This document shows, one piece after another, positions 28,601 through 34,973 of a stretch of 64,000 nucleotides of DNA. The stretch lies in the NCBI GenBank assembly GCA_009993605.1, contig JAACTB010000007.1, positions 496,001 to 560,000 on the forward strand, given 5' to 3'. The notes beneath the pieces are model-generated. The model did not search any database, was not told the DNA's origin, and was given only the letters and a program-made list of their open reading frames with translations. Position 1 is the stretch's first letter; each line of letters begins with the position of its first letter. The stretch is from Erythrobacter sp. Lineage in GTDB: Bacteria > Pseudomonadota > Alphaproteobacteria > Sphingomonadales > Sphingomonadaceae. Made by a program: the position numbers and the translations under genes.

Positions 28601-28767
28601 TTGCGATTGCTCTGGGTGATCGTCGAGGTGCTGAGTGCACCGGACTGAGTGACGGTCGCGTCCTGGCCGGAGCCGGTCTGGGTGGCGGTGCTGGTGTTGT
28701 TCTGGGCCATCGCGGGCGCTGCAAGGAGCGCGATGGTCGAAACGCCGATTAGAATGGATTTTTTCAC
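25651..28767 (-). CDS. Giant curlin-repeat amyloid subunit, 1038 aa
   Basis: Translation starts at GTG 28767, placed 7-8 bases after a GGAGGAAT ribosome site, and opens a signal peptide (MKKSILIGVSTIALLAAPAMAQ). Almost all of the mature protein is an 11-residue strand repeat of the form Q-x-G-x-x-N-x-S/A-x-I/V-x, for example QSGDGNLSDIDQSGTRNFSD. By length it could hold around 80-90 strands, against ten in the five repeats of E. coli CsgA. Longer loops interrupt it (near NGAVGDPDNDYDSADPD and SRRWDGDEFPPPSGSG). It is poor in Lys/Arg and rich in Asp, Ser, Thr and Gln. Its predicted fate is secretion through CsgG and folding into a beta-solenoid amyloid. No cell-anchoring domain is visible. It lies downstream of an intrinsic terminator that separates it from the 645-aa curlin. 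Confidence 0.93.
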   Translation of the reverse strand: MKKSILIGVSTIALLAAPAMAQNNTSTATQTGSGQDATVTQSGALSTSTITQSNRNNRADVQQQADTDGAESTVTQTGEGARASVIQVSDAAESEIEQEGGAQNASVYQDGSSLSYISQSARFNEASVRQTGDGNDSSVIQTGVNGAVGDPDNDYDSADPDNRVGVTQNGDFNLSTIMQSGDNTVADVMQTGDANIANVNQSGDFANAVVMQDGDGNNANVLRQSADGTGDASPPTQPVEGESFADAFISQTGDDNAATITQDAAPAFASITQTGDDNASTIAQTGTAAGASAITLQTSDGNTSRITQSGGATASVTQGGGVNGLGSRRWDGDEFPPPSGSGESFANNVSLIDQSADGANATVGQNGILNRSSIVQTAAASAGVTQSGVYNTSIVDQSGASTATVDQSGTHARNASRITQTGSNSVAEVDQDGSNLAAPANAPTNESLVAQFGDNNRAFVMQEGDENSSSTTQNDDGGSIFVNQTGTNLTSYASQTDLGGSIYVDQFGERQSSDVAQTSRFQTARVRQEGSDNTSDIDQSSTGGIGTIFTADGATNVSYANVDQSGNNNDSTIEQTGTSNFAFVNQSASDNESTIIQSGDVTGAIVAQLGSDNRSNLMQSGFVTNVPPQLTDTAIIQSGDRNQSDVVQDGAWSFTGNRAFDNTVRSLQSGDDNRSFIDQAGLDPQAALTQSGDGNLSDIDQSGTRNFSDVLQSGNGNTSLAVQTGSNGVLSVVQSGDNSTSTVTQSGDLNYASVDQSGTNQASTITQSSTNGTFSYSAGASVIQSGDGNSSDVNQSGAGGFGNFTSGVTASPVANVVQNGVGNESDIDQTGIGNIAFQTQTGRENESTILQDGADGETRVAQTGNENFVSATQTVTGPNAGSLGRILTQQSGDENRATVTQDGIATDNAFDAGTPSLAVYTNQVGTANVLTVSQSGTDDVAFIDQIGTSNATTVSQLTGGSANFVDSDQTGDLGLSEITQGGSQNRALLSQGGLENESYITQSGTMNLADVTQTGTGAISTVSQAGSNNTATVSQGGN

Positions 28768-28794
28768 GGTAATTCCTCCCTATTGAGGATCAGC

Positions 28795-28835
28795 AAAAAA
28801 AGGATGGCCGACGCTCCGATCGGAGCGCCGGCCAT
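28795..28835 (-). terminator. Intrinsic terminator/attenuator between the two large curlin genes
   Basis: On the minus strand, ATGGCCG-G-CGCTCCGATCGGAGCG-T-CGGCCAT forms a nearly perfect stem with one G-T pair, followed by CC and seven T residues. It starts a few bases after the 645-aa curlin stop and ends about 27 bases before the giant curlin start. This leaves little room for a separate promoter, so expression of the giant gene probably depends on read-through. Confidence 0.8.
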
Positions 28836-28840
28836 TTCGG

Positions 28841-30778
28841 TTACATGGGCGTGTTGCTGCCGCTCTGGGTCACGGTGGCGGTGTTGTTCTCACCGGCCTG
28901 CATGATGGTCGAGACGTTGCCTGCCGCCGACTGGTTGACGGTCGCCAGGTTACCTTCACCCGACTGCGTGATGTAGGATGCGTTGTCGAACCCGTCCTGC
29001 ATCACAGTGGCGAAATTGTCCGAACCCGACTGGTCGATTTCGGAGTATGCTTCGCTCGAGCCGGTCAGCTGAACCAGGCTGGCTTCGTTGCTCGTGCCCG
29101 ACTGGCCGACGCGCGAATAGCCGTCATTGCCCAGCTGGGAGACTTCGACCGCCGCGACCGTGTTGGTCGCCAGCGTGGCGTTGGTGCCCGACTGGTTGAC
29201 GAGCGAGTCATTGCCTTCACCGATCTGCTCTACGAATGCGCTGGTCAACGAAGACTGCGTGATCATCGAGCTGTTGATGTCATTCGCACCGGCGGACGCG
29301 TTGGGGTTCGTCTGACGGACAGTGGCGAGGGCACCGGCAGCGCCTGCTTCCTGCGCGATGTCGGACATGTTCTGCTGACCGGTCTGCTCGACATCGGCGA
29401 TCGCTGCCGAAGCCTGAGTGATCGACGACTCGTTGCTCGGGAAGTAGGTCGGCGCGGTGCTGTCGCCGTTCTGCGTCACCGTGGCCATTGCGCCGTCCGC
29501 GGACTGGTCCACCATCGAGTCGTTGTCGCCGTATTCACCCGCCTGAGTCACGTTGGCGGTGGCCGCAGCAGTCTGCACGATATCCGAATTGTTGAAGATA
29601 CCGTCCTGATCGACAGTCGCGGTCGACACGCCGCTGGCATTCGACTGGCTGATGTCCGAGCGGTTGAGCTGACCGTCCTGAGTGAGCGTCGCAACGGTTT
29701 CACCGGTGTTGGACTGAGTCACCCGCGAGAAGTTGCTGCGAACGGTGTCGCCGAACCGGTCGCGCGGGCTCGTACCGTTGATGCCGCCGACAGTGGTCTG
29801 CGTGACATTCACCAGGCCGGTCGAGGAGGACTGATCTACCAAGCTGTCGTTCTGGTCGCCGTACTGCTGGATATTGGCCAAATTGCCTGAGGCGGAGTCC
29901 GACGGGTCCGACTGCTCGACCCGCGACAGGTTGTCATCACCGCTCTGGAGGACCTTGACGATCTGGGCGTCGCGGATCCCGGTCTGAACGACCGAGGAGA
30001 TGTTGCCGTCGCCGGTCTGATCGACAGTCACCAGCTGACCGGACGTACCACCGGCAGCCGGGTTCGTAACGTTCTGGATGATAACCGAGTCGTTGTCGCT
30101 ACCGATCTGGGTGTTCGAGGCTTTCACCCCGGTGGCGCCGGTCGGCGTCGCGCTGGCGAAATTGCCCTGATAGATTTCCGAATTGTTCGAAGACCCGGTC
30201 TGGATGATCCCGCCATTGGTGTTGCCGGGATTGCTGTCGCCCACGCTGGCCTTGTTGCCGGCTTCCTGGAACACCATCGCGGTGTTCTGGCTACCGCCGT
30301 TCTGCAGGACCTCGGCGGAGGTATCGAGGCCGCCATTCTGCGCGATGAACGAGCTGCTGTCGCCGACCTGCGTCACGAGCGCGGAGTGATTGCGCGTATT
30401 GGTCTGGAGGATCGCCGATTCCGAGCCGACGCCGGACTGCCGGACGACGGCCTTGGTCGGAAAGTTGGCGATGCCCGCATTCGACTGGAGAATATAGGAC
30501 GATGCATCTTCGCCCGACTGGGTAACGGTCGCCTTGGCACCGGCCGAGCCCTGGTTCTGGTCGATGTCGGAGACGTTGCCGTCGCCGCTCTGCGTGACGG
30601 TGGCGGTCAGGTTGGTGCCGTTCTGATTGATCACCGAACAATTATTGTCGGCATCGGCGCATTCCGGGCTGCCGGGCAGAGCGGAGGGCGATGTGGGAGC
30701 CGCGGGTGCCGATTGCGCAAGCGCGGGCGTGGCGGCGAAGGCCATCGCGGAAACCGAGGCGAGGAAAAGCTTTTTCAT
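28841..30778 (-). CDS. Large curlin-repeat amyloid subunit, 645 aa (CsgA-like major subunit candidate)
   Basis: ATG 30778 follows a well-placed TAAGGAG ribosome site and a signal peptide MKKLFLASVSAMAFAATPALAQ. After a short Pro/Ala segment with two Cys (PECADADNNCSV) the protein is built of curlin strands such as TVTQSGDGNVSDIDQNQG, roughly fifty by length. It ends in regular repeats (SYITQSGEGNLATVNQSAA), with no C-terminal anchor. It is the first curlin gene after the 437-bp control region and is followed at once by a strong terminator, so it is likely the most highly expressed subunit. Secretion via CsgG and extracellular amyloid assembly are inferred from the family. Confidence 0.93.
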   Translation of the reverse strand: MKKLFLASVSAMAFAATPALAQSAPAAPTSPSALPGSPECADADNNCSVINQNGTNLTATVTQSGDGNVSDIDQNQGSAGAKATVTQSGEDASSYILQSNAGIANFPTKAVVRQSGVGSESAILQTNTRNHSALVTQVGDSSSFIAQNGGLDTSAEVLQNGGSQNTAMVFQEAGNKASVGDSNPGNTNGGIIQTGSSNNSEIYQGNFASATPTGATGVKASNTQIGSDNDSVIIQNVTNPAAGGTSGQLVTVDQTGDGNISSVVQTGIRDAQIVKVLQSGDDNLSRVEQSDPSDSASGNLANIQQYGDQNDSLVDQSSSTGLVNVTQTTVGGINGTSPRDRFGDTVRSNFSRVTQSNTGETVATLTQDGQLNRSDISQSNASGVSTATVDQDGIFNNSDIVQTAAATANVTQAGEYGDNDSMVDQSADGAMATVTQNGDSTAPTYFPSNESSITQASAAIADVEQTGQQNMSDIAQEAGAAGALATVRQTNPNASAGANDINSSMITQSSLTSAFVEQIGEGNDSLVNQSGTNATLATNTVAAVEVSQLGNDGYSRVGQSGTSNEASLVQLTGSSEAYSEIDQSGSDNFATVMQDGFDNASYITQSGEGNLATVNQSAAGNVSTIMQAGENNTATVTQSGSNTPM

Positions 30779-30920
30779 TTCATGCTCCTAAGGATCGAGA
30801 ATTGCGGCCCGACCCGCGACCGCCGGATGCGGAAGTGGGTCAGCTTCGGCCCGTTGTCCGGGCTCGAAAGTTTTTGGCTGCTTTTTCGGAGGAGCGGGAA
30901 CCGCGGCGTTAGCACGCGAT

Positions 30921-30999
30921 TAACCATGCGGGCGTAGGACGGATGACCTTGCCTTTGAAACATGGTTGTAAATCTCCCTCCGGAGGTCGATAACCATGC
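30921..30999. promoter_or_regulatory. Cluster of three ATGGTTA/TAACCAT sites
   Basis: On the minus strand GCATGGTTATCG (ending near 30999) and GCATGGTTAATCG (ending near 30929) form a direct repeat about 70 bp apart. A third copy in the opposite orientation, CATGGTTGTAAA, lies at 30961-30972. A related ATGGTTTGTAAA is upstream of csgF. These are candidate binding sites for the locus LuxR regulator. Confidence 0.4.
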
Positions 31000-31063
31000 C
31001 TGTCCTTTTCCTTACGGATCTGGACAGACTTGGTTGTTGACGCACAGCAGCTTTGTCGAACCG

Positions 31064-31097
31064 GGCGCGTCGAAGCTGCAACTTCGGCGCGCCTTTT
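31064..31097 (+). terminator. Terminator-like hairpin on the plus strand
   Basis: GGCGCG-T-CGAAG, six-base loop, CTTCG-G-CGCGCC is followed by TTTTCT on the plus strand. No plus-strand protein gene precedes it. It may end an antisense or small RNA, or be a structural element downstream of csgG on the minus strand. Confidence 0.35.
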
Positions 31098-31215
31098 CTA
31101 TTCACCGGTCGTTCGCCCGATCTGCAAATCGAACGTTCGGCCACCGGACAAATCCAATTCGATCGCGGAGTCCGGCGTCCGACGATCTTTCAGGCACCGC
31201 GCCTTGCGACGCGGG

Positions 31216-32232
31216 TCAATTCATGCGGCCATCCCCCTTTCCATCGCGGGGCCCGCTGTCGACATTGTCGATCGCGGCGGATCGCTTAATACGTTGCGGC
31301 GCGGCAGGCGGCGCATCGCGCATCGCCTGTTCGATTGCTTCGGGATCAACTTTCCCGTCACGCTCGCGCTTGTATTCCCACAAAAGAGGCCAGCCGGCTT
31401 CGAAATTCTCGAACTGCCACAGGTCGAGTTCGACGCCTTCGAGAACGAGGCCGTAGACCGCCTTCTCGATGGCCTGCTGAAGAGCAAGCTGATCGGGCTC
31501 GTTCGTGGTGTAGCCCGCTTCGGCCTGGAGCAGTTCCTTGAACGCGACATAGCGGAAGGCGTTGGCCCCGATGGCCTGGCTGGCGATCGTCTTGGAAGCG
31601 GTGACCGTGGTCAGAACCTCGCCGGTCCTGACCGATACCGCCCGCAGATACACCGTCACGGTGTCCTGCCGGTATTCGCTCCGCCCACCGATACCGAGAA
31701 ACGCGGCGCCGTATCCGCCGGTCACGGTGTTTGTATCGTAACCGACGATCCCGCCTTCCAGCAGGACGCCTGCGAACAGCAGCGACGGAAGCGCCTGCGG
31801 ATTGACCTGTTCCTCACCCAGATAGCGCTCGCGCATTTCGCGGATGATCTGGCGTTCCGACAACAGGTTCTTGAGCGATTCACGCTCGACGATGGTGAAC
31901 CATTTGCGCTTGCCCGCGTCCTGCAAAGCCTTGGCGAGGATCGAACCGCCGCCTTGGCTGACCGCGCGCGAGAGAGTCTGTCCCGCCTCGGTCGGCTTGA
32001 ACTGGCCGGTCTGGTCCGTGAAGCCATAGACCGCGACGGCGATCGGGCGGGACGGAGCGGGCAGCCCTTCGAGCAAAGTCTGGGTCTGCGTCTTGTCGGG
32101 CACGAACGCCTTCGAGCGCGTCTCGGGAAAGTTCGAGCGACCGTCTTCGGTCACGGTGGCGCACCCCGCCAGGCCCATGGCGACGATCGCCGAAAGCGCC
32201 AGGCTGCGAAGGGAATGATGCATCATGGCCAT
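31216..32232 (-). CDS. csgG: Curli secretion channel lipoprotein CsgG
   Basis: The product has 338 aa, starting 3 bp after the csgF stop (downstream ATGs at 32226 and 32223 are alternatives). The lipoprotein signal has lipobox MGLAGC. CsgG hallmarks are visible: VAVYGFTDQTGQFKP, RKWFTIVERESLKNLLSERQ and YDTNTVTGGYGA followed by a beta-hairpin pair (YRQDTVTVYLRAVSVRTGEV). CsgG forms the nonameric outer-membrane pore that exports curlin subunits. The C-terminus extends about 40 residues beyond the usual end with a charged tail (PQRIKRSAAIDNVDSG). Its presence identifies the locus as curli-type (type VIII secretion). Confidence 0.96.
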   Translation of the reverse strand: MAMMHHSLRSLALSAIVAMGLAGCATVTEDGRSNFPETRSKAFVPDKTQTQTLLEGLPAPSRPIAVAVYGFTDQTGQFKPTEAGQTLSRAVSQGGGSILAKALQDAGKRKWFTIVERESLKNLLSERQIIREMRERYLGEEQVNPQALPSLLFAGVLLEGGIVGYDTNTVTGGYGAAFLGIGGRSEYRQDTVTVYLRAVSVRTGEVLTTVTASKTIASQAIGANAFRYVAFKELLQAEAGYTTNEPDQLALQQAIEKAVYGLVLEGVELDLWQFENFEAGWPLLWEYKRERDGKVDPEAIEQAMRDAPPAAPQRIKRSAAIDNVDSGPRDGKGDGRMN

Positions 32233-32235
32233 CGG

Positions 32236-32673
32236 TCAGTCGATATCGATGAAGGTCGGGATCACGATGGTCGTGACTTCCCCGGTGGCGTTGTCGGTGA
32301 TGGTGAGCGTGATCTCGGTCAATCCGCGCACGAAGCTGATCGTCTGGCCACCGAAGCTGATCGTCCCGCGCTCCTGAGGATTGTCGCCAAAAATGGCATC
32401 CACGATCTGAGACGAAAGGGCGGACAAAAGCCGCGACTGCAATTGGCGGGCGAAGATATCGGCCTGCGAATTGGTAGTGGCGCGGTCGGGATCGTCGTAA
32501 TCGTTCTGGGCGTTGGCGACGCCGAGGAGATGCGCGGAATTGAACGGGTTGCCGCCGAAGCTGGGATCGATCGGTTCGTAGGACAGGTCCTGCGCCGAAG
32601 CCGGCACCGCGATCGTCAAGAAGAGTATCGGGACAAACAGGCGCATGCTGCCCCCCGCGCCAAAGCCGTACAT
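32236..32673 (-). CDS. csgF: Curli assembly factor CsgF
   Basis: The product has 145 aa. ATG 32673 lies 7 bases after a very strong GGAGGGGG ribosome site and is chosen over ATG 32646, although the latter gives a more compact signal peptide (MRLFVPILFLTIAVPASAQ). The family signature DPSFGGNPFNSAHLLGVANAQNDYDDP matches the CsgF segment that inserts into the CsgG pore. The C-terminal part (ITLTITDNATGEVTTIVIP) matches the CsgF beta domain. CsgF couples subunit export to surface nucleation. It is the first structural gene after the regulator and is tightly linked to csgG. Confidence 0.95.
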   Translation of the reverse strand: MYGFGAGGSMRLFVPILFLTIAVPASAQDLSYEPIDPSFGGNPFNSAHLLGVANAQNDYDDPDRATTNSQADIFARQLQSRLLSALSSQIVDAIFGDNPQERGTISFGGQTISFVRGLTEITLTITDNATGEVTTIVIPTFIDID

Positions 32674-32717
32674 GAAAATTCCCCCTCCAAGCGGGCTCCG
32701 AGAGCCTCTCGTCGTTA

Positions 32718-32729
32718 ATGGTTTGTAAA
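32718..32729. promoter_or_regulatory. ATGGTTTGTAAA motif upstream of csgF
   Basis: The sequence resembles ATGGTTGTAAA at 30962-30972 upstream of the curlin genes, differing by one inserted T. It is about 45 bp before the csgF start. A GGGGGGC/GCCCCCC dyad at 32730-32755 adjoins it and may be the end of the luxR transcript. Confidence 0.35.
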
Positions 32730-32865
32730 GGGGGGCCTAACGATTCGCGCCCCCCAAATGGGTAGGTTTGGTTCAAATCGGCCGCGTTTCTCGCGGCGTT
32801 TCAAACTGGTACATATGGGGCCCAAAACCCTAAGCGTGCGTAGTTCTTGAACGATTCCAAGCACT

Positions 32866-33546
32866 TCATACCGCGTCGAACGCCACGATAAGCCGCACCA
32901 GCTCGCGAGCGTTGTGAACGCTCGTCTTGTTATAGATGTGCTTGAGATGGCTGCGGACCGTCGCCGCACCAATCCCCATCTGCTTGGAAATCGCCTGAAC
33001 GCAGTCGAGGTGCGCGAAAAGATCGACGACCGTGCATTCCGTGGGTGTCAAACCGAATTGCGCCGCGAAACCGTTCGATCGGCAATCCGTCCGAGGCGCA
33101 GAAAGCGAGAAGCGAATCAGCCGGGCAGGCTTGCCCTCCAGGTCGAGGCGATGACAGTGCAGGACCACCCACTCGTTCGCGGGATCGATGCGAACGACCA
33201 GCCGCTCCGTATTCGTGCCCGCGTGTAGAAGCGTGTGGAAACGGTCATCGCTCTCAGCGTCCGGAATCGTCATTTGAATCGATCCGGGCGCCAGCAAGTG
33301 AAACGTTTTCAGGATCTGCGAGCCCGCAGTGTTGCTCCACACGATGCGCGCCTTCCTGTCGACAATCGCCAAAGCCACGTCTTGCGAAAGAACCCGCCCG
33401 ATCTCACCGGCAAATTTGAGCGGGAGTCGGCCCGACGGGAGAAACGCCGCTTCCGTCGCAGAAGAGCCCGACGATGCGACTTTGCTCGAGGCGGCTTCGT
33501 TTGAAAGGGTCGATCGATGTGAACTGGATTGAACCGCTCGGCTCAT
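32866..33546 (-). CDS. LuxR-type regulator of the curli locus (CsgD-like by position)
   Basis: The product has 226 aa from ATG 33546, which follows a GGGGAA ribosome site; the track start at 33576 is a TTG without a site. The C-terminal 65 residues form a LuxR helix-turn-helix (FGLTPTECTVVDLFAHLD then GIGAATVRSHLKHIYNKT). The N-terminal part resembles a PAS-like sensor segment (VALAIVDRKARIVWSN) and lacks a receiver aspartate pattern. Located upstream of csgFG on the same strand, it is the natural candidate for curli control, analogous to but not clearly homologous over full length with CsgD. Confidence 0.88.
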   Translation of the reverse strand: MSRAVQSSSHRSTLSNEAASSKVASSGSSATEAAFLPSGRLPLKFAGEIGRVLSQDVALAIVDRKARIVWSNTAGSQILKTFHLLAPGSIQMTIPDAESDDRFHTLLHAGTNTERLVVRIDPANEWVVLHCHRLDLEGKPARLIRFSLSAPRTDCRSNGFAAQFGLTPTECTVVDLFAHLDCVQAISKQMGIGAATVRSHLKHIYNKTSVHNARELVRLIVAFDAV

Positions 33547-33654
33547 TATTCGGTTGTTCCCCGGCACGCTCGACAAAAGTTCGTAGCCTTGCGACAGGCG
33601 ACGGCGTATGCGTCCCGACAGTCTCTCTATCCCTTCCCGTCACATACGAACTGC

Positions 33655-33660
33655 ATTATA
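33655..33660 (-). promoter_or_regulatory. Candidate -10 box for luxR
   Basis: The minus strand reads TATAAT inside TTGTTTATAATGC. No good -35 hexamer is seen 16-18 bp upstream, so the promoter may be activator-dependent. Confidence 0.35.
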
Positions 33661-33777
33661 AACAATAGCTTATCGTATATTTCAGGGGACTGTCTTTTCC
33701 CAATAACGCGCGGGCTTTTCATCAAAAGACTCTTTAGGGCAAAAAGAATCTTGCCCCATGAGACGAATTGATCGAAG

Positions 33778-33803
33778 TTTGAGACGCTTTGACCAGCTTT
33801 TGA
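33778..33803 (+). promoter_or_regulatory. Helically phased TTTGA direct repeats
   Basis: TTTGA occurs at 33778, 33788 and 33799, spaced 10 and 11 bp, just upstream of the AraC gene. The phasing suits a DNA-binding protein contacting one helix face, possibly AraC-type autoregulation. Confidence 0.35.
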
Positions 33804-33862
33804 CAGGCCCTTGGAAGCCTGCTGCGGTCGAATTGGGGGGATCAACTTAACGGTATGCCGCA

Positions 33863-34873
33863 GTGACGGGCATTCCCAGTTTCACGATCGGGCCGACCGC
33901 GCCTGCCGCGCGCACGTGCCTTCAGGAATGGCGGGCGGCGGTGGAAATGCTGTTCGATGTCGAACCGCTCGGCTCCGCTTTCGAGGCAAGCATTTCATCC
34001 TATGCGCTGGGACCGATCCTGATCGGCCAGTCCTCGGCGTCGGCGCAGGCCTTTTCCAGAAACGAAGCCGTGATCCAGCGCAGCCAGATCGATCACATGA
34101 TGGTCCAGCTGTATCTGCGGGGCGGCTTCACCGGCCAGGCCGAAGGGACCGCGATCGCTGTCGAGCCTGGCGATATCTGCTGCTTCGATCTCGCCTTCGG
34201 CTTCGAAACGCGAGCGCCGGACTTTGCAAACATCACGATGATCGTTCCGAAATCCGCGCTGCACCCCCTCGCCAACACCGACTTCTTTCATGGACTGGTG
34301 CTTAGAGCGGACGATACGGCCAATCTCCTGCTCGCGTCTCATATGCGTGAGCTGCTGAAGCTCTGCCCAACGATCGATCAGAACGAGATCGATGCGGTGG
34401 CGCAGGTCACGACCGAAATCGTTCGGCTCTGCCTGCGTATGCCGGGGCGCCAGAGATTGGCTCCCGACGCTCGCGAGGGCTCGCTCGTCGATCGGGTGAA
34501 AGCCTATATCGGCGAACATCTGTCCGATCCCGACCTCGACGCCAGTCAGATCTGCGAGGTTTTCGGCGTCTCGCGGCCGACCCTTTATCGCCAGTTCGAA
34601 CCGCTCGGAGGCGTGGCGTCGGTGATCCGCAACTGGCGGCTTTCGAACGTCTTCGGCGATTTGGAACGGGCCAATGGCGAGCCGTTTCATGAAATCGCGA
34701 GACGCAACGGATTTGCCAACGGTGCGGGCTGCTCACGAGCGTTCAAAGGCCGCTATGGCCTGTCGCCATCGGCCTTTCGCCGGTTGCGCTTCCATGCCCC
34801 GCCGCGAAAAGGCCAGCACGACGCGGCCCAGTCGGGGCTCGCACAATGGCTACGAGCCTTGGGTAAGAGCTGA
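33863..34873 (+). CDS. AraC family transcriptional regulator
   Basis: The product has 336 aa with a GTG start. The C-terminal 100 residues carry the two helix-turn-helix motifs of AraC/XylS proteins: DLDASQICEVFGVSRPTLYR and FHEIARRNGFANGAGCSRAF, ending with GLSPSAFRRL. The N-terminal domain resembles AraC-binding-like sensors (GQAEGTAIAVEPGDICCFDL). It is divergent from luxR and precedes the convergent ferritin-like gene by about 100 bp. Its regulon is unknown; the adjacent curli genes and itself are candidates. Confidence 0.9.
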   Translation: MTGIPSFTIGPTAPAARTCLQEWRAAVEMLFDVEPLGSAFEASISSYALGPILIGQSSASAQAFSRNEAVIQRSQIDHMMVQLYLRGGFTGQAEGTAIAVEPGDICCFDLAFGFETRAPDFANITMIVPKSALHPLANTDFFHGLVLRADDTANLLLASHMRELLKLCPTIDQNEIDAVAQVTTEIVRLCLRMPGRQRLAPDAREGSLVDRVKAYIGEHLSDPDLDASQICEVFGVSRPTLYRQFEPLGGVASVIRNWRLSNVFGDLERANGEPFHEIARRNGFANGAGCSRAFKGRYGLSPSAFRRLRFHAPPRKGQHDAAQSGLAQWLRALGKS

Positions 34874-34973
34874 AGCTCAATACTTGGTGTAGATGCGGGC
34901 CCGGTCATCCGTCGGCCGCTGGCGTGAAGAGGGGGCGACCGATCCGCCGCCCCCTCGTCTCATCTTATTGGCC

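Larger units (their letters stand above)
30779..31215. promoter_or_regulatory. Curlin promoter/control region
   Basis: This 437-bp gap upstream of the 645-aa curlin has no convincing gene; the ORFs inside are short and lack ribosome sites. It holds the repeated ATGGTT/AACCAT motif (30921-30999) and a plus-strand terminator-like hairpin (31064-31097). I could not identify a confident -35/-10 pair. A long spacer fits a heavily regulated promoter, as in enterobacterial curli. Confidence 0.5.
33547..33862. promoter_or_regulatory. AT-rich divergent control region, luxR / araC
   Basis: This 316-bp gap separates divergent regulators and contains no supportable gene. It is visibly AT-richer than its surroundings. 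It contains a minus-strand TATAAT (33655-33660) about 110 bp before luxR and three phased TTTGA repeats (33778-33803) upstream of the AraC gene. Confidence 0.5.

Noticed and set aside
26881-28752. 623-aa plus-strand ORF opposite the giant curlin
   Set aside because: Its apparent repeats are the complement of the curlin repeats; the Arg/Val/Asp-rich composition is typical of a shadow frame.
25651-30778. CRISPR-like or tandem DNA repeat array
   Set aside because: The roughly 33-bp periodicity comes from the 11-residue curlin repeat. The units are degenerate at DNA level and there are no identical repeats with unique spacers.
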